Below are positions 7,635 through 15,841 of a stretch of DNA of 64,000 nt, one piece after another; positions within the stretch are counted from its first letter, which is position 1, and the number at the start of each line of letters is the position of its first letter. Both the position numbers and the translations under genes were made by a program. The DNA is from Streptomyces griseoincarnatus. Lineage in GTDB: Bacteria; Actinomycetota; Actinomycetes; Streptomycetales; Streptomycetaceae. The notes beneath the pieces were generated by a model. It was not told the origin of the DNA and did not search any database. It saw only the letters and a list, made by a program, of their open reading frames with translations. The stretch spans positions 1-64,000 of the forward strand of contig BMTH01000015.1 in NCBI GenBank assembly GCA_014649575.1, given 5' to 3'.

Positions 7635-8966
7635 ATGATGATGCGACGACGTACCACCCTGCTCGCCGGATGCACCGCCCTCGTCCTCGCGCTCGGCGCG
7701 ACCGCCTGCGGAGGCGGCGAGCCCGTCGCGGCCGGCGGCGGCGACCAGGCGCTCGGCGGGCAGACCGTCACCGTGGCCGGTGTCTGGTCCGGCAGCGAGC
7801 AGAAGAACTTCCAGAAGGTGCTCGACGCCTTCACCGAGAAGACCGGCGCCAAGACCCAGTTCGTCTCCACCGGCGACAACGTCTCCACCGTCGTCGGCAG
7901 CAAGATCGAGGGCGGCAACGCCCCCGACGTCGTGATGGTCCCGCAGGTCGGCGTGCTCAAGCAGTTCGCCGGGCAGGGCTGGCTGAAGCCGCTGGACAAG
8001 AAGGTGCAGTCCGCGGTCGGCGCCAACTTCGCCGAGGTGTGGCAGAACTACGGCAGCGTCGACGGCACCCTGTACGGCCTCTACTTCAAGGCCGCCCACA
8101 AGTCGACCGTCTGGTACAGCCCCGAGGCGCTCGAGCAGGCCGGCGTCGCCGAGCCCAGGACCTACGACGAGATGCTGAAGAACGGCCGGACCATATCCGA
8201 CTCCGGGCTCGCGGCCTTCTCCGTCGCCGGCCAGGACGGCTGGACCCTCACCGACTGGTTCGAGAACGTCTACCTCTCCCAGGCCGGACCCGAGAAGTAC
8301 GACGCCCTCGCCGCGCACGAGATCAAGTGGACCGACCCGACCGTGGTCGACGCGCTCACCACCCTCGGCAAGCTGTTCAAGGACAAGCAGCTCATCGCGG
8401 GCGGCCAGAAGGAGGCCCTGAACACCGACTTCCCCGGCTCGGTGGAGAAGGTCTTCGGGCCGAAGGCCGAGGCCGCCATGGTCTACGAGGGCGACTTCGT
8501 GGCCGGCGTCGCCAAGGACCAGTTCGGCCGGACCATCGGCACCGACGCCAACTTCTTCCCGTTCCCGCCGGTCGGCGGCGGTGAGGCGCCCGTGGTCAGC
8601 GGCGGCGACGCGGCCGTCGTCCTCAAGGACGGCAAGAACAGCGAGGCCGGCATGGCGCTCGTCGAGTACCTGGCGAGCCCCGAGGCCGCGGCCGTCTGGG
8701 CCGAGGCGGGCGGCTTCCTCTCCCCGAACAAGAAGCTCGACGTGTCCTCCTACGGCGACGACGTCACCCGCGCCACCGCCGAGTCCCTGATCGCGGCCGG
8801 CGACTCGGTCCGCTTCGACATGTCCGACCAGGCCCCCGCGGCCTTCGGCGGCACCAAGGGCGCCGGCGAGTGGAAGATCCTCCAGGACTTCCTGCGTGAC
8901 CCGTCCGACCCGAAGAAGACCGCGGCCGAGCTCGAGAAGGCCGCAGCCAAGGCCTACGGGAACTGA
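7635..8966 (+). CDS. Sugar ABC transporter substrate-binding lipoprotein
   Basis: Type 1 extracellular binding protein of about 443 aa, anchored by a lipidated cysteine: MMMRRRTTLLAGC... then GATAC-GGG. It captures the substrate for the two permeases that follow. The typical sugar-binding stretches are VTVAGVWSGSEQKNFQKVL near the start, PDVVMVPQVG, KAAHKSTVWYS, and VSGGDAAVVLKDG near the C-terminus. Several ATGs are possible at 7635, 7638 and 7641. The first permease starts five bases after the stop. The alpha-glucosidase upstream suggests maltose-, isomaltose- or trehalose-like substrates. Confidence 0.92.
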   Translation: MMMRRRTTLLAGCTALVLALGATACGGGEPVAAGGGDQALGGQTVTVAGVWSGSEQKNFQKVLDAFTEKTGAKTQFVSTGDNVSTVVGSKIEGGNAPDVVMVPQVGVLKQFAGQGWLKPLDKKVQSAVGANFAEVWQNYGSVDGTLYGLYFKAAHKSTVWYSPEALEQAGVAEPRTYDEMLKNGRTISDSGLAAFSVAGQDGWTLTDWFENVYLSQAGPEKYDALAAHEIKWTDPTVVDALTTLGKLFKDKQLIAGGQKEALNTDFPGSVEKVFGPKAEAAMVYEGDFVAGVAKDQFGRTIGTDANFFPFPPVGGGEAPVVSGGDAAVVLKDGKNSEAGMALVEYLASPEAAAVWAEAGGFLSPNKKLDVSSYGDDVTRATAESLIAAGDSVRFDMSDQAPAAFGGTKGAGEWKILQDFLRDPSDPKKTAAELEKAAAKAYGN

Positions 8967-8971
8967 CGGCC

Positions 8972-10336
8972 ATGACCGCCACAGTCGTGAAAGAGGCGAT
9001 CCGGCCCGCCCCCGCGCACCCCGACGGCGCGCGCGGGCGGCGCCTGCGCCGGCGCGGCCGGATCGTCGCCCTGCTGTTCGCGCTCCCCGCGCTGCTGCTG
9101 CTCGGCGCGCTGGTCGTCTACCCGGTGCTGTTCTCCGTCGGCCGCAGCTTCTTCGACGCCACCGGCACCGAGTTCGTCGGCGGCGAGAACTACGCCGAGA
9201 TGTTCCGCGACCCGGCGACCCTCAAGGCCGTCCGCAACACGGCCATCTGGGTCGTGGTCGCCCCGACCCTGCTCACCGGCCTCGGACTGATCCTCGCCGT
9301 GCTGGTGGAGAAGGTGCGCTGGGCCACCGCCTTCAAACTGCTGCTGTTCATGCCGATGGCGGTGTCCTTCCTCGCCGCCGGCATCATCTTCCGCCTCGCC
9401 TACGACGAGGACCCCGACAAGGGCGTCCTCAACGCGGCTGTCGTCTCCGTCCACGACGCCTTCACGGGCAGCTCCTCCTACCCGACGGCCCGCGCCCGTG
9501 ACGGAGAGGGGCTGACCGCGCAGCGCGACGGCTCCTACGTCACCGCCGCCGACGTCTCACCCGGCGGCACGGCGGCGCTCGGCCTGGTCGGCGTCGCCCC
9601 CAAGGACCTGCCCGGCGAGGCCGAACCCGCGTCCGGGGCCGCGTCGGACACGGCCGCCCCGGACGAGGTGCGCGGCGTGGTGTACCTGGACTTCACGCCC
9701 GGCGGAGGAGGGGAGCCGGGCGTGGTCGACCGCGAGGAGAGCGGACTGCCCGGCCTGACCGTCGAGGCGGTGCGCGACGGGAAGAAGGTCGCGAGCACCA
9801 CCACCGCGTCCGACGGCTCCTTCCGCTTCACCGGCCTCGACGACGGCTCGTACGCGCTGAAGCTGCCCTCGGACAACTTCGCCCCGCCCTACGAGGGCAT
9901 CTCCTGGCTCGGCCCGGCGCTGGTCACCCCGGCGATCATCGGGGCGTACCTGTGGATCTGGACCGGGTTCGCGATGGTGCTGATCGGGGCCGGCCTGGCC
10001 ACGCTGCCCCGGGACGCGCTGGAGGCGGCCCGGATGGACGGCGCAGGCGAGTGGCAGATCTTCCGGCGGATCACCGTCCCGCTGCTCGCACCCGTCCTGA
10101 CCGTGGTGTTCGTGACGCTGGTGATCAACGTGATGAAGGTCTTCGACCTCGTCTACATCATCGCGCCCGGGCCCGTGCAGGAGGACGCGACCGTCCTCGC
10201 CACCCAGATGTGGCTGGTGTCCTTCGGCGGCGGCAACAACCAGGGCCTGGGCAGCGCGCTCGGCGTCCTGCTGCTGCTCCTGGTCATCCCTGCCATGGTG
10301 TTCAACGTCCGCCGCTTCAAGAGGAGTCAGCGATGA
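8972..10336 (+). CDS. Sugar ABC permease (MalF type) with an inserted extracytoplasmic beta-sandwich domain
   Basis: Inner-membrane permease of 454 aa, about 150 residues longer than the usual ~300. Helices 1-3 (residues about 28-145) and helices 4-6 (about 312-450) are normal. They include the EAA loop region LEAARMDGAGEWQIFRRITVPLL that contacts the ATPase. Between helices 3 and 4, on the outer face, lie roughly 160 extra residues. The second half of these (SGLPGLTVEAVRDGKKVA, then TTTASDGSFRFTGLDDGSYA) reads as a carboxypeptidase-regulatory / Cna-B-like prealbumin fold. The frame is continuous, so this is a real domain and not an artefact. The next permease overlaps by ATGA. Confidence 0.9.
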   Translation: MTATVVKEAIRPAPAHPDGARGRRLRRRGRIVALLFALPALLLLGALVVYPVLFSVGRSFFDATGTEFVGGENYAEMFRDPATLKAVRNTAIWVVVAPTLLTGLGLILAVLVEKVRWATAFKLLLFMPMAVSFLAAGIIFRLAYDEDPDKGVLNAAVVSVHDAFTGSSSYPTARARDGEGLTAQRDGSYVTAADVSPGGTAALGLVGVAPKDLPGEAEPASGAASDTAAPDEVRGVVYLDFTPGGGGEPGVVDREESGLPGLTVEAVRDGKKVASTTTASDGSFRFTGLDDGSYALKLPSDNFAPPYEGISWLGPALVTPAIIGAYLWIWTGFAMVLIGAGLATLPRDALEAARMDGAGEWQIFRRITVPLLAPVLTVVFVTLVINVMKVFDLVYIIAPGPVQEDATVLATQMWLVSFGGGNNQGLGSALGVLLLLLVIPAMVFNVRRFKRSQR

Positions 10337-11172
10337 ACGTGATCCGTCGCGGCCTGGGCAACGCGGTGGTGCAGGCCTTCCTGGTGGTGATCGGACTGGT
10401 CTGGATGACCCCGCTGGCCGGTCTGTTCCTGTCCTCGCTGCGGTCCGCGGAGGACACCGCGAAGGGTGGCTGGTGGACGGTGTTCACCAGCCCTGGGCAG
10501 CTGTCCTTCGACAACTACTCGGCGCTGCTGGGGAACTCCGGCATCACCCAGGCGTTCTGGAACACCGTCCTGATCTCGGTGCCGACCACCGTGCTCGTCG
10601 TGGTGGTCGCCGCGCTCGCCGGATACGCCTTCGCCTGGCTGGAGTTCCCCGGCCGGGACACGGTGTTCCTGGTCGTCGTGGCGCTGCTGGTGGTGCCGGT
10701 GCAGATCGGACTGCTGCCGGTCGCCAAGCTCTTCGGTCAGCTCGGTCTGTTCGGGACCATCCCGGGCGTGGTGCTGTTCCACGTGGCGTACGGGCTGCCG
10801 TTCGCGGTGTTCCTGCTGCGGAACTACTTCGCGGAAATGCCGAAGGAGATGCTGGAGGCCGCGCGGATGGACGGCGGCAACGAGTGGCGGATCTTCACCC
10901 GGCTGGTGCTGCCGGTGGGGCGGCCGGCGATCGCCAGCCTCGCCATCTTCCAGTTCCTGTGGGTGTGGAACGACATGCTGGTGGCGCTGCTGTTCGCGGA
11001 CAGTTCGTCGCAGCCGCTGACGGTGCAGCTGCAGTCGCAGATCCGGCAGTTCGGCAGCAACGTGGATGTGCTGGCGCCGGGGGCGTTCCTGTCGCTGGTG
11101 GTGCCGGTGGTGGTGTTCTTCGCGTTCCAGCGGCACTTCGTGCAGGGGGTCATGGCGGGGTCCGTGAAGTAG
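10333..11172 (+). CDS. Sugar ABC permease (MalG type)
   Basis: Second membrane subunit of the importer, 279 aa with six predicted helices. The EAA motif LEAARMDGGNEWRIFTRLVLPVG (residues about 174-197) couples to the ATPase. The C-terminal stretch RHFVQGVMAGSVK is the usual MalG-family ending, which lies in the translocation path. The ATG at 10333 overlaps the previous stop as ATGA, with GAGGAG just upstream. No ATP-binding gene follows, so a shared multiple-sugar ATPase encoded elsewhere (MsiK in Streptomyces) is expected. Confidence 0.92.
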   Translation: MNVIRRGLGNAVVQAFLVVIGLVWMTPLAGLFLSSLRSAEDTAKGGWWTVFTSPGQLSFDNYSALLGNSGITQAFWNTVLISVPTTVLVVVVAALAGYAFAWLEFPGRDTVFLVVVALLVVPVQIGLLPVAKLFGQLGLFGTIPGVVLFHVAYGLPFAVFLLRNYFAEMPKEMLEAARMDGGNEWRIFTRLVLPVGRPAIASLAIFQFLWVWNDMLVALLFADSSSQPLTVQLQSQIRQFGSNVDVLAPGAFLSLVVPVVVFFAFQRHFVQGVMAGSVK

Positions 11173-11177
11173 GGGGC

Positions 11178-11209
11178 GGGGCGGAGGGGTTGTTCGCCCC
11201 CTCCGCCCC
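11178..11209 (+). terminator. Strong terminator of the GH13-ABC cluster
   Basis: A 12-bp perfect inverted repeat (11178-11189 with 11198-11209) closes on an eight-base loop. It is followed by a pyrimidine-rich run and starts six bases after the permease stop. Confidence 0.8.
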
Positions 11210-11223
11210 TTCCCTTCCCGTCC

Positions 11224-11290
11224 CTGGGGCTGCGCCCCAGACCCCCTGTCGGCCCTTCGGGCCTCGTCCTCAAACGCCGGACGGGCTTGA
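11224..11290. repeat. Streptomyces-type intergenic repeat with two hairpins
   Basis: CTGGGGC-TGC-GCCCCAG (11224-11240) and GGCCC-TTC-GGGCC (11251-11263) are followed by CTCAAACGCCGGACGGGCTT. I recognise this composite as one found between convergent genes in many Streptomyces genomes. Here it separates the ABC cluster from pgl and probably ends transcription on both strands. Confidence 0.7.
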
Positions 11291-11314
11291 CATACGCCGT
11301 GCGGGCCTGAAAGG

Positions 11315-12100
11315 TCAGGCCGTCGCCGGGGGGTACAGCGACCTCGGGAGTTGAGAAGCCGCAGCCGCGTCCAGGAGCCACAGCGTGCGGGAGCGGCCGT
11401 ACGCTCCCGCTGCCGGGGCCTGGATCTCGCCCGCTCCCGAGAGGGCGATGGCCGCGGCCTCCGCCTTGTCCTCGCCCGCCGCCAGCAGCCACACCTCGCG
11501 GGCCGCGCGGATCGCGGGGAGGGTGAGGGTGACCCGGGTGGGCGGGGGCTTGGGGGCGCCGTGGACGCCGACCACCGTGCGTTCCGTCTCGCGGACCGCG
11601 GGCAGTTCGGGGAACAGGGACGCCACATGGGTGTCCGGGCCCACGCCCAGCATCAGCACGTCGAAGGCCGGCACCGGGCCGTGGTCCTCCGGGCCCGCCG
11701 CCGCGTCCAGCTCCGCCGCGTATGCGGCGGCCGCCGCCTCCACGTCCGAGCCGTGCGGGCCGTCCGACGCGGGCATGGCGTGCACGCGCTTCGGGTCCAG
11801 CGGCACCGCGTCCAGCAGCGCCTCGCGGGCCTGGGTGACGTTGCGGTCCGGGTCGCCCTCGGGCAGGAACCGCTCGTCGCCCCACCACAGGTCCAGGCGC
11901 GACCAGTCGATCGCGTCCCGGGCCGGGGCGGCGGCCAGCGCGGCCAGCAGGCCGTTGCCGTTGCGGCCCCCGGTCAGCACGACCGACGCCTCGCCCCGCG
12001 AGGACTGCGCGTCCACGATCCTGGTGATCAGCCGGGCCGCCGCGGCCTGCGCCATCAGCTCCTTGTCCCGGTGCACGACCAGCTGGGGTGCCGTACTCAC
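11315..12100 (-). CDS. pgl: 6-phosphogluconolactonase
   Basis: Hydrolyses 6-phosphogluconolactone, the second step of the oxidative pentose phosphate pathway. The 261-aa length and the DevB/SOL-family motifs support this: VVLTGGRNGNGLLAAL near the N-terminus, WSRLDLWWGDERFLPEGDPDRN in the middle, and LGVGPDTHVASLFPE, where the family catalytic His lies. GTG start at 12100 overlaps the opcA stop as GTGA. It is the last gene of the tkt-tal-zwf-opcA-pgl operon, and the repeat-bearing gap downstream carries the terminator. Confidence 0.95.
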   Translation of the reverse strand: MSTAPQLVVHRDKELMAQAAAARLITRIVDAQSSRGEASVVLTGGRNGNGLLAALAAAPARDAIDWSRLDLWWGDERFLPEGDPDRNVTQAREALLDAVPLDPKRVHAMPASDGPHGSDVEAAAAAYAAELDAAAGPEDHGPVPAFDVLMLGVGPDTHVASLFPELPAVRETERTVVGVHGAPKPPPTRVTLTLPAIRAAREVWLLAAGEDKAEAAAIALSGAGEIQAPAAGAYGRSRTLWLLDAAAASQLPRSLYPPATA

Positions 12101-13164
12101 TTCGCCGCCGCCTTCTTCACCGGTGCCTCCGCCGTCGCTTCGGCCGCGGGACCTTTCGCAACCGACTCGACGGGAGCGGGGACGGCCTCCCGTTCCCCGG
12201 AGTTCCGTTCTCCTTTGGCCGGCGCGTCACCGCCGTTCTCCTGCTTCAGCCGCTCCACGCCGTAGCGCAGGGCCGACGCGTAGGTGTCGTCCGGGTCCAG
12301 CCGGCGCAGCTCCTCCGCGATCAGCTCCGCGGTGTCCCGGCGCTTGAGCGCCACCGCCCGCTTCGGCTGGCCCTGGATGGCCAGCGTCGCCAGCGAGCCG
12401 TCGGCCCGGTCCAGCACGATCGGGCCGCAGTCGGTGTCCATCCGGACCGCCGTGAGACCCGGGCCGGCCGAACGGGTGCGCCTGACGGGGACGTCCAGCC
12501 GGTCCGCGAGCCACATCGCCAGCAGCTCGCAGCTCGGGTTGAGCTCCTCGCCCTCCACCTCGACGCCCTGCACCTGGCAGGCGATCTGGTCCAGCGCGGC
12601 GGCCAGCATCGAACGCCACGGCGTGATACGGGTCCACGACAGGTCCGTGTCGCCCGGGGTGTAGGCGTCGGCGCGGGCGGCCAGCTCCTTCACCGGCTGC
12701 TCGCAGGCGTAGGTGTCGGTCACCCGGCGCTGGGCCAGCGCGCCCAGCGGGTCGTTCGCCGGGTCCAGCGGCGCGTTGACCGGCCACCACACCACCACCG
12801 GGGCGTCCGGGAGCAGCAGCGGCAGCACCACCGACTGGGCGTGGTCGACGACCTCGCCGTGCAGCCGCAGCACCACCGTCTCGCCGGTCCCGGCGTCCGC
12901 GCCGACCCGCACCTCCGCGTCCAGCCGCGACTGCGTCCGGTCGCGCGGGGAGCGGGAGACGCGCTTGATGACGACCAGGGTGCGGGACGGGTGCTCGCGC
13001 GAGGCGTCACCGGCCGCCTTCAGGGCGTCGTAGGCGTTCTCCTCGTCCGTCACGATGACCAGGGTCAGCACCATGCCGACGGCCGGCGTGCCGATGGCCC
13101 GCCGCGCCTTCACCAGCGCCTTGTTGATCTTGCTGGCCGTGGTGTCCGTGAGGTCTGTCTTCAT
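12097..13164 (-). CDS. opcA: Glucose-6-phosphate dehydrogenase assembly protein OpcA
   Basis: Actinobacterial/cyanobacterial partner needed for activity or redox control of G6P dehydrogenase; 355 aa. Recognisable stretches are LVIVTDEENAYDALKAA, HPSRTLVVIKR, PDAPVVVWWPVNAPLDP and DTDLSWTRITPWRSMLAAAL. The last ~50 residues are low-complexity Ala/Glu/Lys (ATAEAPVKKAAAK), which looks like a lineage-specific disordered tail. It starts at ATG 13164, overlapping the zwf stop, and its own stop overlaps the pgl start. It is therefore tightly coupled to both. Confidence 0.95.
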   Translation of the reverse strand: MKTDLTDTTASKINKALVKARRAIGTPAVGMVLTLVIVTDEENAYDALKAAGDASREHPSRTLVVIKRVSRSPRDRTQSRLDAEVRVGADAGTGETVVLRLHGEVVDHAQSVVLPLLLPDAPVVVWWPVNAPLDPANDPLGALAQRRVTDTYACEQPVKELAARADAYTPGDTDLSWTRITPWRSMLAAALDQIACQVQGVEVEGEELNPSCELLAMWLADRLDVPVRRTRSAGPGLTAVRMDTDCGPIVLDRADGSLATLAIQGQPKRAVALKRRDTAELIAEELRRLDPDDTYASALRYGVERLKQENGGDAPAKGERNSGEREAVPAPVESVAKGPAAEATAEAPVKKAAAK

Positions 13165-14684
13165 GGCCGGCGCCAGCTCCGTCCGTCTCGCTCGAGCATT
13201 TCGTCCGCCTCGACGGGTCCCCAGGTGCCGGCCTGGTACCGGGCCGGCTTGCCGTGCGCGTCCCAGTACTCCTCGATCGGGTCGAGGATCTTCCAGGACA
13301 GCTCGACCTCCTCCGTGCGCGGGAAGAGGTTGGAGTCGCCGAGCAGGACGTCGAGGATCAGCCGCTCGTACGCCTCCGGGCTGGACTCGGTGAACGACTC
13401 GCCGTACGCGAAGTCCATCGACACGTCCCGGATCTCCATCGACGTCCCCGGCACCTTCGAGCCGAACCGCACCGTGACGCCCTCGTCCGGCTGGACGCGG
13501 ATCACGATGGCGTTCTGGCCGAGCTCCTCGGTGGCCGTGGTGTCGAAGGGGGAGTGCGGCGCCCGCTGGAAGACCACCGCGATCTCCGTCACCCGGCGGC
13601 CGAGCCGCTTGCCGGTGCGCAGGTAGAAGGGGACGCCCGCCCAGCGGCGGTTGTCGATGCCCACCTTGATCGCCGCGTAGGTGTCGGTCTTGGAGGCCGG
13701 GTCGATGCCCTCCTCCTCCAGGTAGCCGATGACCTTCGCGCCGCCCTGCCAGCCGGACGCGTACTGCGCGCGCACGGTGTCCCGGCCCAGGTCCTTCGGC
13801 AGCCGCACGGCGCCGAGCACCTTGGTCTTCTCGGCGGCGAGCGCGTCCGCGTCGAAGGAGGCGGGCTCCTCCATCGCGGTCAGCGCGAGCAGCTGCAGCA
13901 GGTGGTTCTGGATGACGTCACGGGCGGCGCCGATGCCGTCGTAGTAGCCGGCCCGGCCGCCGATGCCGATGTCCTCGGCCATCGTGATCTGCACGTGGTC
14001 CACGAAGGACCGGTTCCAGATCGGCTCGAACATCGTGTTGGCGAAGCGCAGCGCCAGGATGTTCTGGACGGTCTCCTTGCCCAGGTAGTGGTCGATCCGG
14101 AAGACCTGATCCGGCGCGAACACCTCGTGGACGATGGCGTTCAGTTCCTCCGCCGACTTCAGGTCGTGCCCGAACGGCTTCTCGATGACCGCGCGCCGCC
14201 AGGAGCCGCCCGTCTGGTCCGCGAGACCGTGCTTCTTCAGCTGCTGGATGACCACCGGGAAGGACCGCGGCGGCACCGACAGGTAGAAGGCGAAGTTGCC
14301 GCCCGTGCCCTGCGCCTTGTCCAGTTCCTCGATCGTGCCGCGCAGCCGCTCGAAGGACTCGTCGTCGTCAAAGGTGCCCTGCACGAAGCGCATGCCCTGG
14401 ATGAGCTGCTGCCAGACCTCCTCGCGGAAGGGGGTCCGCGCGTGCTCCTTGACCGCGTCGTGGACCTCCTGCGCGAAGTCCTCGTTCGCCCACTCCCGGC
14501 GGGCGAAGCCCACCAGCGAGAAGCCCGGCGGCAGCAGCCCCCGGTTGGCGAGGTCGTACACGGCCGGCATCAGCTTCTTGCGCGACAGGTCACCCGTGAC
14601 GCCGAAGATGACCAGGCCCGACGGCCCCGCGATACGCGGGAGCCGTCGGTCAGCGGGGTCACGCAGCGGATTGCTGCTCGACAA
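13161..14684 (-). CDS. zwf: Glucose-6-phosphate 1-dehydrogenase
   Basis: Oxidises glucose-6-phosphate to 6-phosphogluconolactone with NAD(P)+; 507 aa, the normal length. The Rossmann motif GVTGDLSRKKL lies near residue 30, VIEKPFGHD near 180 and the substrate/catalytic signature FRIDHYLGKE near 210. The C-terminal domain carries RWAGVPFYLRTGKRL. It starts four bases after tal and overlaps opcA by four bases, so enzyme and assembly factor are made together. Confidence 0.97.
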   Translation of the reverse strand: MSSSNPLRDPADRRLPRIAGPSGLVIFGVTGDLSRKKLMPAVYDLANRGLLPPGFSLVGFARREWANEDFAQEVHDAVKEHARTPFREEVWQQLIQGMRFVQGTFDDDESFERLRGTIEELDKAQGTGGNFAFYLSVPPRSFPVVIQQLKKHGLADQTGGSWRRAVIEKPFGHDLKSAEELNAIVHEVFAPDQVFRIDHYLGKETVQNILALRFANTMFEPIWNRSFVDHVQITMAEDIGIGGRAGYYDGIGAARDVIQNHLLQLLALTAMEEPASFDADALAAEKTKVLGAVRLPKDLGRDTVRAQYASGWQGGAKVIGYLEEEGIDPASKTDTYAAIKVGIDNRRWAGVPFYLRTGKRLGRRVTEIAVVFQRAPHSPFDTTATEELGQNAIVIRVQPDEGVTVRFGSKVPGTSMEIRDVSMDFAYGESFTESSPEAYERLILDVLLGDSNLFPRTEEVELSWKILDPIEEYWDAHGKPARYQAGTWGPVEADEMLERDGRSWRRP

Positions 14685-14688
14685 GATC

Positions 14689-15807
14689 TCAGCCCTCCGA
14701 GGGGGCGAGGCGCTGGAGCTCCGCCTCGGTCGACTTCAGCAGGTCGTTCCAGGACGCCTCGAACTTGTCGACGCCCTCGTCCTCCAGAAGCCGCACCACC
14801 TCGGCGTACGGGATGCCGAGCGCCTCGACCGCGTCGAGGTCGGCGCGCGCCTGCTCGTACGTACCCGCGACGGTGTTGCCCCGGATCTCGCCCTGCTCCT
14901 CGGTGGCGAACAGCGTCGCCTCCGGCATGGTGTTCACCGTGTTCGGCGCCACCAGCTCGTCGACGTACATCGTCGCCTTGTAGGCCTTGTCCTTCACACC
15001 GGTGGACGCCCACAGCGGACGCTGCTTGTTGGCGCCCTCGCGCTCCAGCGCGGTCCAGCGCTCAGTGGAGAAGACCTCCTCGTACGCCTGGTACGCCAGA
15101 CGCGCGTTGGCGATGGCGGCCTTGCCGCGCAGCGCCTTGGCCTCGTCCGTGCCGAGCGCGTCGATCCGCTTGTCGATCTCGGTGTCCACGCGGGACACGA
15201 AGAAGGACGCCACGGAGTGGATCTTCGACAGGTCCAGGCCGCGGGCCTTGGCCTTCTCCAAACCGGTCAGGAACGCGTCCATCACCTTGCGGTAGCGCTC
15301 CAGGGAGAAGATCAGCGTGACGTTGACGCTGATGCCCAGGCCGATGACCTCGGCGATGGCCGGGATGCCCGCCTCGGTCGCCGGGATCTTGATGAGGGTG
15401 TTCGGCCGGTCCACCAGCCAGGCGAGCTGCTTGGCCTCGGCGACCGTCGCCCGGGTGTTGTGCGCCAGACGCGGGTCCACCTCGATGGACACCCGGCCGT
15501 CCTGGCCGTCGGTGGCGTCGAAGACCGGGCGCAGGATGTCGGCGGCGTCACGGACGTCCGCCGTGGTGATCATCCGGACGGCCTCCTCGACGGTCACCTT
15601 CCGGGCCGCGAGGTCGGTGAGCTGCGTGTCGTAGCCGTCGCCCTCGGAGATCGCCTTCTGGAAGATCGTCGGATTGGTGGTGACGCCCACGACGTGCTGC
15701 TGGTCGATCAGCTCCGCCAGGTTGCCGGACGTGATCCGCTTGCGCGACAGGTCGTCCAGCCAGATCGCGACGCCTTCGTCGGAAAGGCGCTTCAGTGCGT
15801 CTGTCAT
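14689..15807 (-). CDS. tal: Transaldolase
   Basis: Transfers a dihydroxyacetone unit between sugar phosphates in the non-oxidative pentose phosphate branch. At 372 aa it is the long actinobacterial form. Conserved stretches are GVTTNPTIFQKAI at the N-terminus, NTLIKIPATEAGIPAI with the Schiff-base lysine, and ASFFVSRVDTEIDKRID. The second gene of the operon, it lies 34 bases after tkt and four bases before zwf. Confidence 0.96.
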   Translation of the reverse strand: MTDALKRLSDEGVAIWLDDLSRKRITSGNLAELIDQQHVVGVTTNPTIFQKAISEGDGYDTQLTDLAARKVTVEEAVRMITTADVRDAADILRPVFDATDGQDGRVSIEVDPRLAHNTRATVAEAKQLAWLVDRPNTLIKIPATEAGIPAIAEVIGLGISVNVTLIFSLERYRKVMDAFLTGLEKAKARGLDLSKIHSVASFFVSRVDTEIDKRIDALGTDEAKALRGKAAIANARLAYQAYEEVFSTERWTALEREGANKQRPLWASTGVKDKAYKATMYVDELVAPNTVNTMPEATLFATEEQGEIRGNTVAGTYEQARADLDAVEALGIPYAEVVRLLEDEGVDKFEASWNDLLKSTEAELQRLAPSEG

Positions 15808-15841
15808 GGAAATTCCATCTCCTACGTGTCGTATGTGAGCG

